A stretch of 64,000 nucleotides of DNA from Borborobacter arsenicus (lineage in GTDB: Bacteria; Pseudomonadota; Alphaproteobacteria; Rhizobiales; Rhizobiaceae). The DNA lies in contig NZ_RKST01000006.1 of assembly GCF_003934165.1 (NCBI RefSeq), positions 124,001-188,000 on the forward strand, in the 5' to 3' direction. Shown piece after piece: positions 10,581 to 19,956 of the stretch (its first letter is position 1; each line of letters begins with the position of its first letter). Both the position numbers and the translations under genes were made by a program. Below the pieces are notes generated by a model. That model saw only the letters and a list, made by a program, of their open reading frames with translations, did not search any database and had not been told where the DNA came from.

Positions 10581-11645
10581 ATGCAGAATCCGACCGAAAT
10601 GTTTCCGCGGAGAATGGCAATGGCTTCCGGGCCGAGAATCCCGATGAGAAACCCAACCGACAAGTTGCGGCTATCGGTCGGCTTCATCCTGGCACGCCGC
10701 TTCACGCTGTGCGCCTTCGCCAATTTCGTCGATGTGCTGCGGCTGGCGGCCGACGAGGGCGACCGCAGCCGCCCGATCCGTTGCGGCTGGCGCGTGCTGT
10801 CCACCACGATGGAGCCGATCACCGCCAGTTCCGGCATCACGGTGCAGCCGGAGGAGCGGCTGGGCGACCCTTCGCGCTTCGACTATATCGTGGTGGTGGG
10901 CGGACTGATCGACGAGGTCGCCAATCTGCATCCCGACTATGTGCATTTTCTTCATGCCGCCGCCGAGGCGGGCGTGCCGCTGGTTGGCGTCTGCACCGGC
11001 GCCTTCATCCTGCACCGCATCGGCCTGATGGATGGCTATCGCTGCTGCGTCAGCTGGTTCCACCATGATGATTTCCTGGAGCAGTTCGACGGGCTCAAGC
11101 CGGTGTCGGACCAGATCTTCGTGGTCGACCGCGACCGGCTGACCTGTTCGGGTGGCGCTAGCTCGGCGCATCTGGCCGCCTTCCTGGTCGAGCGCCATGT
11201 CGGCCGCGCCGAAGCGACCAAGAGCCTTCACATCATGATCATCGACGAGGCGGAGCGGGCCGAGACACCGCAGCCGGGCATCCCGCTCGACCTGCGCAGC
11301 GGCGATCCGCTGGTGAAGAAGGCGCTGATCCTGATGCAGCAGAATATCGACACGCCGATCTCGATCGACGAAGTCGCCAGGCGGCTTGGGGTCAACAGGC
11401 GCCAGATCGAGCGGCGGTTTCAGGCCAGGATCGGCACCTCACCGACACATGCCTTCAAGATGATCAGGCTGGAACATGCCGAATATCTGTTGAGGCATTC
11501 CAACCGCTCGATTACGGCAATCGCGATCGAATCCGGCTTTTGCGATTCCTCGCATTTCATCCGGGCTTTCCGGGAGCGGAGCGGCCAGACGCCCGCGGCG
11601 TTTCGTGGCCTGACCGGCGAAGCTACTCTTCCTGAAACAGGCTGA
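10581..11645 (+). CDS. GlxA-family AraC-type transcriptional regulator
   Basis: An N-terminal DJ-1/PfpI-like sensor domain (roughly residues 30-200, with [17 protein letters not shown] carrying the nucleophile-like Cys) is followed by an AraC-type HTH pair ([21 protein letters not shown] and [20 protein letters not shown]). It is divergent from soxB. In related bacteria GlxA-type regulators such as GbdR or SouR activate glycine betaine and sarcosine catabolism, so control of this sox operon is a reasonable inference. Several in-frame ATGs occur in the first 22 codons, so the start is uncertain. The 3' end overlaps convergent ruvB by 23 nt. Confidence 0.9.
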   Translation: MQNPTEMFPRRMAMASGPRIPMRNPTDKLRLSVGFILARRFTLCAFANFVDVLRLAADEGDRSRPIRCGWRVLSTTMEPITASSGITVQPEERLGDPSRFDYIVVVGGLIDEVANLHPDYVHFLHAAAEAGVPLVGVCTGAFILHRIGLMDGYRCCVSWFHHDDFLEQFDGLKPVSDQIFVVDRDRLTCSGGASSAHLAAFLVERHVGRAEATKSLHIMIIDEAERAETPQPGIPLDLRSGDPLVKKALILMQQNIDTPISIDEVARRLGVNRRQIERRFQARIGTSPTHAFKMIRLEHAEYLLRHSNRSITAIAIESGFCDSSHFIRAFRERSGQTPAAFRGLTGEATLPETG

Positions 11646-12660
11646 TCTGCTGGACGGCAACGTCGCGCGGCATTTCCAGTCCGAGATGTTTCCAGGCATT
11701 GGCGGTAAGCACGCGGCCGCGCGGCGTGCGCTGGATGAAGCCCTGCTGGATCAGATAGGGCTCGATAATGTCCTCGATGGCGTCGCGCGGTTCCGACAGA
11801 CCGGCCGCGATGGTTTCGATGCCGACAGGCCCGCCACCGAAATTCATCGCAATCATTGAAAGATAGCGGCGGTCGAGCGCGTCCAGCCCAAGCGCATCGA
11901 CCTCCAGCCGGGTCAGCGCCTCATCGGCAACCTGCCGGCCGACATGATCGGCCCCGGCAACGGAGGCGAAATCGCGCACCCGGCGCAGCAGCCTTCCGGC
12001 GATGCGCGGCGTTCCACGGGCGCGTCTGGCGATTTCCAGCGCACCATCTTCGCCAAGCGGCATGCCGAGAATGCGTGCGCCGCGACGCACGATCATCTCC
12101 AGTTCCTCAACCGTGTAGAAATTGAGCCGGACCGGGATGCCGAAGCGGTCGCGCAGCGGATTGGTGAGCAGGCCAAGCCGCGTGGTGGCGGCAACCAGCG
12201 TGAAACGGGCAAGATCGATCTTGACCGAGCGTGCCGCCGGCCCTTCGCCGATGATGAGGTCGAGCTGGTAGTCCTCCATCGCCGGATAGAGGATTTCCTC
12301 GACCGCCGGATTGAGCCGGTGGATTTCGTCGATAAACAGAACGTCCCGCTCTTCCAGATTGGTGAGCAGCGCGGCCAGGTCGCCCGCCTTGGCGATGACC
12401 GGGCCGGAGGTCGAGCGGAAATTGACACCCATCTCACGCGCCATGATCTGCGCCAGCGTGGTCTTGCCCAATCCCGGCGGGCCGACGAACAACACATGGT
12501 CGAGTGCCTCGCCACGCCCTTTTGCCGCCTCGATGAATACTTTCAGATTGGCGCGCGCCGCCGCCTGACCTACGAATTCGTCCAGCGTCTGCGGCCGCAG
12601 CGTGGCATCGACATCCTCGCCGCGCTTTTCCGGGGTGATGAGGCGGGGGTTGGTGCTCAT
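11623..12660 (-). CDS. ruvB: Holliday junction branch migration helicase RuvB
   Basis: A AAA+ motor that drives branch migration of Holliday junctions together with RuvA. The 345-aa protein has Walker [10 protein letters not shown] at residues 60-68 and Walker B DEIH at 111-114. A C-terminal winged-helix part contains [10 protein letters not shown]. It follows ruvA by 43 nt in a ruvC-(vapBC)-ruvA-ruvB run. Confidence 0.98.
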   Translation of the reverse strand: MSTNPRLITPEKRGEDVDATLRPQTLDEFVGQAAARANLKVFIEAAKGRGEALDHVLFVGPPGLGKTTLAQIMAREMGVNFRSTSGPVIAKAGDLAALLTNLEERDVLFIDEIHRLNPAVEEILYPAMEDYQLDLIIGEGPAARSVKIDLARFTLVAATTRLGLLTNPLRDRFGIPVRLNFYTVEELEMIVRRGARILGMPLGEDGALEIARRARGTPRIAGRLLRRVRDFASVAGADHVGRQVADEALTRLEVDALGLDALDRRYLSMIAMNFGGGPVGIETIAAGLSEPRDAIEDIIEPYLIQQGFIQRTPRGRVLTANAWKHLGLEMPRDVAVQQISLFQEE

Positions 12661-12703
12661 GTGACCGTCCTCGCATGACGGACGCCCTCGGGCAAGGGCA
12701 CAA

Positions 12704-13324
12704 TCACCGCGCCAGTTCCTTCAGGCCAAGCCGGATCAGCTGCGAGGAATCCGCGCCCTCGCCGGCCGCCTTCAGCGCCGCCGATACCGCATTGGCGGCG
12801 ATGTCGCGCGAATAGCCGAGATTGACCAATGCCGACACCGCATCGGCAATCGGTGCGGGCGCCACGCCTTCGCCGAGTTCCTGCTTGAGGCCGATGGTGC
12901 CGGTGGCGGCACCCGCCAGCGCCGGGGCCTTGTTCTTCAATTCGGTGACGATACGCTCGGCCACCTTCTTGCCGACGCCCGGCGCGCGGCTGACCATGGC
13001 GATGTCGCGCAGCGCGATCGCATTGGCAAGGTCGGCCGGCGGCAGCGTGGACAGCACCGCAAGCGCCACCTTGGCGCCGACACCCTGCACATTGTTCTGC
13101 AGCAGGCGGAACCATTCGCGCTCCAGCGCGGTCTGGAAGCCGTAGAGCCGGATCATGTCCTCGCGCACATAGGTTTCAATGAACAGCACCACCGCTTCAC
13201 CCGCACCGGGCAGCGCGGCCAGCGTGCGCGTCGAGCAATGGGCGACATAGCCGACGCCATGCACATCGACGACGCAGTGGTCCTCACCGATCTCGTCTAC
13301 CGTACCCTTGAGCTTGCCGATCAT
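12704..13324 (-). CDS. ruvA: Holliday junction DNA-binding protein RuvA
   Basis: Tetrameric junction-binding partner of RuvB. The 206-aa protein begins [26 protein letters not shown], the OB-fold start, and has helix-hairpin-helix motifs ([14 protein letters not shown] and [13 protein letters not shown]). Its ATG directly follows the TAG stop of the upstream vapC-like toxin with no spacer. The likely ribosome-binding site (GGAGG, 8 nt before ATG) therefore lies inside the toxin coding sequence, and ruvA translation is probably coupled to toxin translation. Confidence 0.97.
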   Translation of the reverse strand: MIGKLKGTVDEIGEDHCVVDVHGVGYVAHCSTRTLAALPGAGEAVVLFIETYVREDMIRLYGFQTALEREWFRLLQNNVQGVGAKVALAVLSTLPPADLANAIALRDIAMVSRAPGVGKKVAERIVTELKNKAPALAGAATGTIGLKQELGEGVAPAPIADAVSALVNLGYSRDIAANAVSAALKAAGEGADSSQLIRLGLKELAR

Positions 13325-13759
13325 CTACTCGTCCTCCAGCGCGTAGGTTTCGGGGCTCAATATATTGAGATGGGGAAAATACGAGCGATATCTGCCCGCA
13401 TCACGTGTCAGCAGGCGATGTCCGGCCACCATTGCATGCGCACCGATAAGAAAGTCCGGCAGGGTTCTTTCCCGTTTCCCGCCACGCAGGCGGTAATATG
13501 TGTGGGCCGCTCCCGCAGAGAAAGCCGCGTCGAAAGGAAAGTCCTCGCGTAAAGGCCGAAGCCAGGCGAATGCCTGCGATAGCGCCTCTTCACCAAGAGA
13601 GGGCTTCGAAAGCTCGGCCCAGACGATCGCACTGAAAACTATCGGTCCTTCGCCAAAGGCATGCTTGAGAGCCGCCAGCGACCAGCGCCGGGTTTCGAGT
13701 TCCGCCGGACCAAGAATGTCGATCAGGACGTTGGTATCAACGAGGGTCGAGATCTTCAC
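13325..13759 (-). CDS. PIN-domain toxin, VapC family
   Basis: A 144-aa PIN-domain ribonuclease, the likely toxin of a type II pair. It begins KISTLVDTNVLIDILGPAE with the first conserved Asp in DTNVLID. The later acidic cluster appears as LPDFLIGAHAMVAGHRLLTRDAGRY. The start at 13759 is GTG and overlaps the antitoxin gene by 23 nt. The stop abuts the ruvA ATG. The pair sits between ruvC and ruvA, where Hyphomicrobiales normally have nothing. Confidence 0.9.
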   Translation of the reverse strand: MKISTLVDTNVLIDILGPAELETRRWSLAALKHAFGEGPIVFSAIVWAELSKPSLGEEALSQAFAWLRPLREDFPFDAAFSAGAAHTYYRLRGGKRERTLPDFLIGAHAMVAGHRLLTRDAGRYRSYFPHLNILSPETYALEDE

Positions 13760-14000
13760 GCGGTCCCCTCAGCCAATCCACATAGGCCTTCCCGTCCATT
13801 CCCATCGTGTCGAAAGTGCCGGCCACACTCGCAGCCCATTCCTCGAAAGTCGGCCTTCCCTCATCGACTGCCATCTCCCGCTTCTCCAGCACGACGACGG
13901 CATCCCGCTCAACGAATTGGACCTCGCTGCCGGGGCCGATCCCAAGCCGATCCCGGATTCGTTTGGGGATAGTAATCTGGCCTTTTTCAGTAACGCGCAT
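13737..14000 (-). CDS. AbrB/MazE-type antitoxin, VapB-like
   Basis: An 87-aa protein with an N-terminal swapped-hairpin AbrB DNA-binding domain (RVTEKGQITIPKRIRDRLGIGPG, read from residue 2) and a C-terminal arm ending in GPREDLDPR. The arm would wrap around and neutralise the PIN toxin encoded next, with which it overlaps by 23 nt. A perfect inverted repeat lies directly upstream and covers the ribosome-binding region, which fits autorepression by the complex. Confidence 0.88.
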   Translation of the reverse strand: MRVTEKGQITIPKRIRDRLGIGPGSEVQFVERDAVVVLEKREMAVDEGRPTFEEWAASVAGTFDTMGMDGKAYVDWLRGPREDLDPR

Positions 14001-14001
14001 A

Positions 14002-14022
14002 GTAATACCTCTATGGTATTAC
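14002..14022. promoter_or_regulatory. Palindromic operator of the ruv-locus vapBC pair
   Basis: GTAATACC (14002-14009) and GGTATTAC (14015-14022) form a perfect 8-bp inverted repeat with a 5-nt spacer. It begins 2 nt before the antitoxin ATG and covers its AGAGGT ribosome-binding site on the minus strand. AbrB-type antitoxins usually bind such palindromes to repress their own operon. Binding here would also affect ruvA and ruvB if they depend on transcription from this point. Confidence 0.7.
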
Positions 14023-14062
14023 CTAACCGAAACTACTAGAACAAGTCAAGAACATTTACCTG

Positions 14063-14575
14063 TCAGCCCGCGAGCGCGGCAAGCCTCGACGCCGCGCTCT
14101 GGCGGTGATGTGCGTGGCAGATGGCGATGGCCAGTGCATCGGCGGCATCGGCGCCGTCAAACTGCGCCCGCGGCAGCAGGACTTTCACCATCATCTGGAT
14201 TTGCGTCTTGTCGCCATGGCCGACGCCGATCACTGCCTTCTTGACCGCATTGGGCGCATATTCGGCCACCAGCAGTCCGGCGCGGGCCGGCACCAACATG
14301 GCAATGCCGCGCGCCTGGCCGAGCTTGAGCGTGGCGGCGGGGTCCTTGTTGACGAAGGTTGCTTCCACCGCCGCTTCCTGCGGACCTTGGCGCACGAGAA
14401 TCTCGCAGAGCCCGTCATGAAGTTGACAGAGCCTTGTCGCCAGCGTTGCCTTGTCGTCGGAGCGGACGGTTCCTGCGGCAACGAAGCGCAGCGAATTGCC
14501 CGACGTCTCGACGACGCCCCAACCGGTGCGTCGAAGCCCCGGATCGATACCGATGATGCGAATCGTTTCCCTCAT
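14063..14575 (-). CDS. ruvC: Holliday junction endonuclease RuvC
   Basis: Resolves Holliday junctions by symmetric nicking. The 170-aa protein begins with [17 protein letters not shown] (catalytic Asp in GIDPG). It continues with [23 protein letters not shown] (Glu) and ends with [16 protein letters not shown] (paired Asp). It is separated from the vapB ATG by about 60 nt, which hold the operator above. RuvC therefore has its own upstream promoter, and the toxin pair begins a second unit. Confidence 0.97.
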   Translation of the reverse strand: MRETIRIIGIDPGLRRTGWGVVETSGNSLRFVAAGTVRSDDKATLATRLCQLHDGLCEILVRQGPQEAAVEATFVNKDPAATLKLGQARGIAMLVPARAGLLVAEYAPNAVKKAVIGVGHGDKTQIQMMVKVLLPRAQFDGADAADALAIAICHAHHRQSAASRLAALAG

Positions 14576-14635
14576 CCGGCGACCTTACCTCCGCCGGAGT
14601 GTCATGTCAGGAAATTGTGAACAAACCAGAAACGG

Positions 14636-15163
14636 TCACCCCCCGGCAAAGGCGGTGCGCAGGAGTGTGATCTGGTCGGAGACCGGGTTGCTGCGGCGTG
14701 CGGATGAAGCTGCCGGGGCACCGCCGCCATAGATCTCTTCATCCATGCGCCGCACCAGTGCCTGCAGGCTGAGCGAGCGATTGACCAGATCCAGGAACGC
14801 CGATGGCAGTTCGCTCCAGCCGGCCGCATCCTCGCGCGCCGAGGCCGTGTCGAGCCGAACCTTGGCTTTTTCCTCGGCCACCTGGTCGCGCGTCATCTCG
14901 CCGGAATTGGCGGCGCGCTGCAAAAGCAGCCAGGAGGCGACCTGCATCAGGCGCGTGGTCAGCCGCATGGATTCGGCAGCATAAAGGGTCGCCGCCAGCC
15001 GCGACAGGTTCTTGGCTTCCACCCGCCCCTTGCCGTCGAGATATTCGGCGGTCTGCTCCACGAGACCCATGCCCTCGTCGTAAAGCGGCTTGAAGGAGTG
15101 CGAGAACACCCGCCGCTCCGCCAATCTGATCGTGTTGCCGCTTCCCATCGAAGGCTCGCTCAT
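14636..15163 (-). CDS. rcdA: DUF1465 protein, RcdA-like cell-cycle adaptor
   Basis: A 175-aa helical protein of the DUF1465 family, to which Caulobacter RcdA belongs. RcdA is an adaptor that helps ClpXP degrade CtrA and other cell-cycle proteins. Visible family features are FSHSFKPLYDEGMGLVEQTA, LAATLYAAESMRLTTRLMQ and a helix ending DLVNRSLSLQALVRRMDEEI. The C-terminal ~30 residues are low in structure. The functional name is by family; regulatory wiring can differ in Rhizobiales. Confidence 0.75.
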   Translation of the reverse strand: MSEPSMGSGNTIRLAERRVFSHSFKPLYDEGMGLVEQTAEYLDGKGRVEAKNLSRLAATLYAAESMRLTTRLMQVASWLLLQRAANSGEMTRDQVAEEKAKVRLDTASAREDAAGWSELPSAFLDLVNRSLSLQALVRRMDEEIYGGGAPAASSARRSNPVSDQITLLRTAFAGG

Positions 15164-15346
15164 CCTTTTGCCTCAATATTCTTCGTCGCGCCGACTGGTG
15201 CCACATTTGCGGCCTGCGGTCGCGTACCCCGCCCCTAATAACGGTGGAAAATGCGCCTGTAGCCTACCGAAGGCAAGCTTATGTTTAACAGAAGGTTAAC
15301 GGCCGGTTGCGGCAGATTTTTGACTGAAAAACAGCGTGAAAACATG

Positions 15347-15374
15347 AAAAAACCCGCCGGAAAGGCGGGTTTTT
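15347..15374 (-). terminator. Rho-independent terminator of rpmE
   Basis: AAAAACCCGCC and GGCGGGTTTTT form a perfect GC-rich stem with a 5-nt loop (15359-15363). The minus-strand T-run lies about 35 nt past the rpmE stop. The A-tract on the other arm means it could also act on the plus strand. Confidence 0.85.
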
Positions 15375-15408
15375 GGGAATTTTCCGTCCGAAATCGGAAG
15401 GATTCGGC

Positions 15409-15630
15409 TCAGATTCCGAGGCCTTCGTAGCGCTTCTTGAACTTCGAAAGGCGGCCGCCGCGGTCGAGCAGGGTCTGCTGGCCGCCGGTCCAGGCCGGAT
15501 GCGTGGTGGGGTCGATGTCGAGATTCATCGTCTCGCCTTCCGAACCCCAGGTCGAACGGGTCATGTATTCGGTGCCGTCGGTCATGACGACCTTGATGGT
15601 GTGGTAGTCGGGATGGATATCGCTCTTCAT
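15409..15630 (-). CDS. rpmE: 50S ribosomal protein L31
   Basis: A 73-aa ribosomal protein of the large subunit, of the type lacking the zinc-binding Cys motif common in alphaproteobacteria. It begins [19 protein letters not shown] and contains [16 protein letters not shown], the conserved L31 segment. The ATG at 15630 gives the family length; the 35 extra upstream codons are not conserved L31 sequence. Confidence 0.97.
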   Translation of the reverse strand: MKSDIHPDYHTIKVVMTDGTEYMTRSTWGSEGETMNLDIDPTTHPAWTGGQQTLLDRGGRLSKFKKRYEGLGI

Positions 15631-15824
15631 CGGTCTGGTCCTGGCTGTCGCGCTGCGGCTCACGGCTTGCGCCTGCGGCGATGCGCCCCTTTTGAAAAAC
15701 CCGAAGCCGCAGCTATTCAAGGGCCACGGCTTCAAAAACGGTCGGCGTGCGTATACATCAGGCGAAATTGAATCACAAGGCCGCTAAAGCGCTTTCGCGC
15801 CATGCGACCGAAGGGACCGGCGAC

Positions 15825-17627
15825 ATGGCGAAAACAGAAGGAGGCGGGCAGGAAAACCGCCGGCGCTCGCTCAAGCCGCTAAGACGCCTTGCCCCCTATT
15901 TGCTGCGCTATCGCCTGCTGGTCGTCGGCTCGCTGATATCGCTCGTTCTGGCGGCAGCCACTACGCTGACGCTGCCGATTGCCGTGCGCCGCATGATCGA
16001 CCATGGCTTTTCCAACTCCGATTCCAGCTTCATCGCCAACTACTTCTCCATGCTGGTGGTCATTGCGGCAATATTGGCACTGGCCTCGGCGAGCCGCTAC
16101 TATTTCGTCATCACGCTTGGGGAACGCATCGTGGCCGATATCCGCCGCGATGTCTTTTCGCATGTGACGGCGCTGTCACCCGCCTTCTTCGATACGGCGC
16201 AATCCGGCGAGATCATCTCGCGACTGACGGCCGATACCACGCAGGTGAAATCGGCCGTCGGAGCAACCGCATCGGTGGCACTGCGCAATATCATCCTCGG
16301 CCTAGGCGCGGTCGCCATGATGGTGATCACCAGTCCCAAACTGTCGGGCCTGGTCATCGCCGCCATACCGGTAATCGTGCTGCCGCTGGTCGCCTTCGGC
16401 CGCTCGGTGCGGCGCAAGTCGCGCGCGGCACAGGACATGCTGGCCGATGCCACCGCCTATGCCAGCGAGCAGATCGGCGCGGTGCGCATCCTGCAGGCCT
16501 TCACCAATGAAAGGCTGGTAACCGGCCACTTCGCGAATGCCGTCGACATCGCCTTCAAGGCGGCTCGCGCCTCGGTCTTTGCCCGCTCCTTCCTGACCTT
16601 CTTCGCCATCTTCACCATTTTTTCCTCGGTGGTGGCCGTGCTGTGGTTCGGTTCGCGCGACGTGCTCGCCGGCACGCTGTCGGCCGGCACGCTCGGCCAG
16701 TTCCTGCTCTATTCGGTGTTTGCCGCCGGCGCGCTCGGTGCGCTGTCGGAAGTGTGGGGCGAACTGAGCCAAGCAGCGGGCGCTGCCGAAAGACTGACCG
16801 AGATCCTGGCCGAAGTGCCGGCCATAGCCGCTCCGGCCAAGCCACAAGCCTTGCCGAAGACGCCCAAAGGACTCGTCGAGTTCCGCGACGTTTCCTTCGC
16901 CTATCCGGCACGGCCCGACAAACCGGCGCTGCACGAGTTGAGCTTTACGGTAAAGCCGGGCGAGACGGTGGCGATCGTCGGGCCTTCGGGCGCCGGCAAG
17001 AGCACGGTGTTTTCGCTGATCCTGCGCTTCTACGATCCCGACAGCGGCACGGTGCTGATCGATGGCGTGGAGATCGACAAGGCCGATCCGCAGGCCGTGC
17101 GCGCCCGCACGGCCATCGTGCCGCAGGACGTGACCATTTTCGCCACTTCGGTGGCCGAAAACATTGCCTTCGGCCGGCCCGGCGCCTCCCGCGCCGAAAT
17201 CGAGGCGGCAGCCAAGGCCGCACTTGCCGACGAGTTCATTGAGAAACTCGAGCGCGGCTATGAGACGCCGGTCGGCGAGCGCGGCGTCATGCTCTCGGGC
17301 GGCCAGCGCCAGCGCGTGGCGATTGCTCGTGCCATATTGCGTGACGCGCCGATCCTGCTTCTCGACGAGGCGACCTCGGCGCTGGATGCCCAGAGCGAAA
17401 CGCTAGTGCAGACGGCGCTGGAAAGGCTGATGGCCGAGCGCACGACCATCGTCATTGCCCACCGCCTGGCAACGGTGCTCAAGGCAGACCGCATATTGGT
17501 GCTGGATGAGGGCCGCATTGTCGAGGAAGGCACCCATGCCAGCCTGGTGCGCAAGGGCGGCATCTATGCGGAACTAGCCAAGCTCCAGTTCGAAACCGGC
17601 GCGACCGCCTTCCAGGCGGCGGAGTAG
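15825..17627 (+). CDS. ABC exporter, fused membrane and ATPase domains (MsbA/LptA-like)
   Basis: A half-transporter that would work as a homodimer in the inner membrane. About six transmembrane helices occupy the first ~310 residues. An ATPase domain follows with Walker A GPSGAGKST, ABC signature [14 protein letters not shown], Walker [13 protein letters not shown] and the H-loop VIAHRL. Start choice: ATG at 15825 (MAKTEGGG), because the 26 residues before it in the open frame look non-coding. The substrate cannot be told from sequence; lipid or hydrophobic export is typical of this group. Confidence 0.9.
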   Translation: MAKTEGGGQENRRRSLKPLRRLAPYLLRYRLLVVGSLISLVLAAATTLTLPIAVRRMIDHGFSNSDSSFIANYFSMLVVIAAILALASASRYYFVITLGERIVADIRRDVFSHVTALSPAFFDTAQSGEIISRLTADTTQVKSAVGATASVALRNIILGLGAVAMMVITSPKLSGLVIAAIPVIVLPLVAFGRSVRRKSRAAQDMLADATAYASEQIGAVRILQAFTNERLVTGHFANAVDIAFKAARASVFARSFLTFFAIFTIFSSVVAVLWFGSRDVLAGTLSAGTLGQFLLYSVFAAGALGALSEVWGELSQAAGAAERLTEILAEVPAIAAPAKPQALPKTPKGLVEFRDVSFAYPARPDKPALHELSFTVKPGETVAIVGPSGAGKSTVFSLILRFYDPDSGTVLIDGVEIDKADPQAVRARTAIVPQDVTIFATSVAENIAFGRPGASRAEIEAAAKAALADEFIEKLERGYETPVGERGVMLSGGQRQRVAIARAILRDAPILLLDEATSALDAQSETLVQTALERLMAERTTIVIAHRLATVLKADRILVLDEGRIVEEGTHASLVRKGGIYAELAKLQFETGATAFQAAE

Positions 17628-17658
17628 ATTTCTCCCAAGTCTTGACCTGCACAGAGTC

Positions 17659-17683
17659 AGATATACATTTAGTGTGTATATCT
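17659..17683. promoter_or_regulatory. Perfect palindromic operator upstream of the second vapBC pair
   Basis: AGATATACA (17659-17667) and TGTATATCT (17675-17683) are exact inverted repeats with a 7-nt spacer. They end 11 nt before the antitoxin ATG and directly precede an AGGAGA ribosome-binding site. This is the expected position for an antitoxin-binding site that overlaps the promoter of an autoregulated toxin-antitoxin operon. Confidence 0.75.
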
Positions 17684-17694
17684 AGGAGACTGTC

Positions 17695-17925
17695 ATGCAG
17701 GTCGCAAAATGGGGCAACAGCCTTGCCGTAAGGTTGCCCGCTACGGTCGTCGAAGCCTTGCAACTGAAGGAAGGCGACGAAATCAACATCCGCATCGCGG
17801 GCGAGCGTGCATTCGATATCGAGCTGGACCTTAGCCGAGAGCGGGCGCTTCAGCGCATAAGGCAGTTGCGCAAGCCGCTCCCCGTTGGCTGGAAGTTCGA
17901 CCGCGGCGAGGCGAATGCGCGCTGA
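17695..17925 (+). CDS. AbrB/MazE-type antitoxin, VapB-like
   Basis: A 76-aa antitoxin that begins MQVAKWGNSLAVRLPATVVE, the MazE/VapB DNA-binding hairpin. It continues with LQLKEGDEINIRI and a basic C-terminal tail, KPLPVGWKFDRGEANAR. The stop TGA overlaps the toxin ATG by one base (17925). It is preceded by an AGGAGA ribosome-binding site and the palindrome at 17659-17683. Confidence 0.9.
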   Translation: MQVAKWGNSLAVRLPATVVEALQLKEGDEINIRIAGERAFDIELDLSRERALQRIRQLRKPLPVGWKFDRGEANAR

Positions 17926-18329
17926 TGTCTGCACCGGATGAGTTTCTCGACACGAACGTCCTCATCTATGCATTCACCACCGATCCGCGCGCCGTCACTG
18001 CAGAAAAGCTGCTGGCCAAGGGCTGCGTCATCAGCGTTCAGTGCCTGAACGAGTTTGCCAATGTGGCGAGGCGTAAGCTCGGCATGTCATGGGAAGAAAC
18101 CCACGATGCTCTCGGGGCAATCAGAAGTCTCGCCAAGACCATTCTGCCTGTCGATCTGGACACACATTCCCGCGCGCTTCGCCTGGCCGAGCGTTACGCG
18201 TTGTCATTCTTCGATGCCCTGATGCTGGCTGCAGCCCTCCAGGGCGGCTGCGCCACCTTCTGGTCGGAAGACATGCAGCATGGAACTGCGATCGAAGAGC
18301 GCTTGCGGATCGTCAACCCGTTCGCCTGA
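17925..18329 (+). CDS. PIN-domain toxin, VapC family
   Basis: A 134-aa PIN-domain ribonuclease. The N-terminal acidic motif is FLDTNVLIYAFT. The middle acidic residue lies in QCLNEFANVARRK, and the C-terminal part has LSFFDALMLAAALQGGCATFWSED, all typical of VapC. It overlaps its antitoxin by one base, so expression is coupled. It shows little similarity to the ruv-locus toxin, so the two pairs look independent rather than a recent duplication. Confidence 0.9.
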   Translation: MSAPDEFLDTNVLIYAFTTDPRAVTAEKLLAKGCVISVQCLNEFANVARRKLGMSWEETHDALGAIRSLAKTILPVDLDTHSRALRLAERYALSFFDALMLAAALQGGCATFWSEDMQHGTAIEERLRIVNPFA

Positions 18330-18347
18330 TATCACTTTCGAACGTGC

Positions 18348-19832
18348 TCACGCCCCGTAGCGTTGCGTCAGGTGTCCGGTGAAATAGCGGGCATTGAGCG
18401 TCTCGCCGGTCGCGAGCTTCATGATCTCGGGCGTCGAACGGCTGGAGGCGAGCGACCAGATATTGTCGTGCCGCCAATCCGTCACCATGTCGAAACGGCC
18501 TTTGGCGATGTCGCCATCGATGCCGGGATTGAGCCGAATGATTGCCGCCCATTGCTGCGCGGCCATCATGGCGCCCAGCGTGTAGGACGGGAAATAACCG
18601 AAGGCGCCGCTCGGCCAGTGCACGTCCTGCATCGGCCCGTCCTGTGGCGTGTCGATGGTGGACAGGCCGAGAGTGTCGCGCATCTTGGCGTCCCAGGCCT
18701 CGGGCAGGTCGGAAACGGAAAGCCGTCCGGCAACCAGCTCCTGCTCCAGTTCGTAGCGCAATATGACATGCAGCGGGTAGGTGACTTCGTCGGCATCGAC
18801 GCGGATCAACCCCCGCGCGACATGGTGGACATGCGGCAATATATCCGCCTTGCTCCATTTCTCGCCGAGATGCTGCTCGACCAACGGCAGCGCCCAGTCC
18901 CAGAAGGCGGGATTGCGGCCGAGCTGCTTTTCCACGAACAGGCTCTGGCTTTCATGCATGGCCATGCCGCGCGCCTTGCCGAGCGGCCAATGCGCCCATT
19001 TTTGCGGCAGGTTCTGCTCATACATGGCGTGCCCCGTCTCGTGCAGAACGCCCATCAGCGCCGACAGGAATTCGGTGGTCCGGTAGCGGGTGGTGATGCG
19101 CACATCCGTGGGCACGCCGCCGCAGAAGGGATGGTGCGAGACCGACAGGCTGCCGCGCGTGAGGTCGAAGCCGACCGCCGCCATCATGGCGAGGCCAAGT
19201 TCGCGCTGGCGCTCGACCGGATAGGTTCCCGAAAGCGGCCGCAGCGGCGTTTTCGCCAGCCTTTCCTCCTGCACCGCCAGCGCCTGGGGCACGAAACCCC
19301 TCAGGAAGGCCTTCAGTTCGGCAAAGACCGGCGTGATGTCGGCGGCGCGGTGGCCGGGGTCGAACTGCTCCATCAGCGCATCGTAGGGGTCGAGGTGAAG
19401 AACCTCGGCTCGCATCGCCGCCTCTTCGCGCACCAGCGCCACCACGCCTTCGAGCGCGGGCAGGAAACCGCTCCAGTCATTCTTGGCGCGCAGGTCACGC
19501 CAAAGCTGCTCACAGCGCAGGCGTGTCGTGGTCTGGCGCTCGACGAACTCCACCGGCAGGCAGGTCAGATTGGTGTAGTGGCGCCTGAATTCGCGCAGTG
19601 CCACTTGTTGCTCTTCGTCCAGCGCCTCGTTTTCAGCCGCCTCGATCCAGTCGGCGATTTCGGGTGCGGTGGCGCGGGCATGATGCATTCCGGCCAGGGC
19701 AGCCATCGCCTCGGCGCGCTTCTCGCCGCCGCCCACCGCCATGTGGGTCGCCTCGTCTGCGCCCAGAATGGCCAGCGCATGTTCCAGCGCTTCCAGCTTG
19801 CGGCCGAGTTCGTCGAGCTTGGCAAAGGACAT
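18348..19832 (-). CDS. Carboxypeptidase Taq, M32 family metallopeptidase
   Basis: A cytosolic zinc carboxypeptidase. The 494-aa protein is the usual M32 length, and its zinc motif HETGHAMYEQ carries HExxH. Other conserved M32 segments are DVRITTRYRTTEFLSALMG just before the motif and HESQSLFVEKQLGRN after it, where the third ligand lies. The ATG at 19832 is used; it is monocistronic. Confidence 0.95.
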   Translation of the reverse strand: MSFAKLDELGRKLEALEHALAILGADEATHMAVGGGEKRAEAMAALAGMHHARATAPEIADWIEAAENEALDEEQQVALREFRRHYTNLTCLPVEFVERQTTTRLRCEQLWRDLRAKNDWSGFLPALEGVVALVREEAAMRAEVLHLDPYDALMEQFDPGHRAADITPVFAELKAFLRGFVPQALAVQEERLAKTPLRPLSGTYPVERQRELGLAMMAAVGFDLTRGSLSVSHHPFCGGVPTDVRITTRYRTTEFLSALMGVLHETGHAMYEQNLPQKWAHWPLGKARGMAMHESQSLFVEKQLGRNPAFWDWALPLVEQHLGEKWSKADILPHVHHVARGLIRVDADEVTYPLHVILRYELEQELVAGRLSVSDLPEAWDAKMRDTLGLSTIDTPQDGPMQDVHWPSGAFGYFPSYTLGAMMAAQQWAAIIRLNPGIDGDIAKGRFDMVTDWRHDNIWSLASSRSTPEIMKLATGETLNARYFTGHLTQRYGA

Positions 19833-19956
19833 GACGGCTTCTCCTCATTCATGCGCCAAAGAGCGGGCTGACATTCTCGTGCATCTTTGGCAAGAGGGAG
19901 CGCGCAAGCAAAGCCCGATGCCTTGGTAAATCATCCGCCATTGGGCTCGAACCGCC

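Noticed and set aside
12704-13324. Possible frameshift at the vapC/ruvA junction
   Set aside because: TAG of the toxin and ATG of ruvA are directly adjacent and both proteins are full length, so this is tight coupling and not a broken gene.
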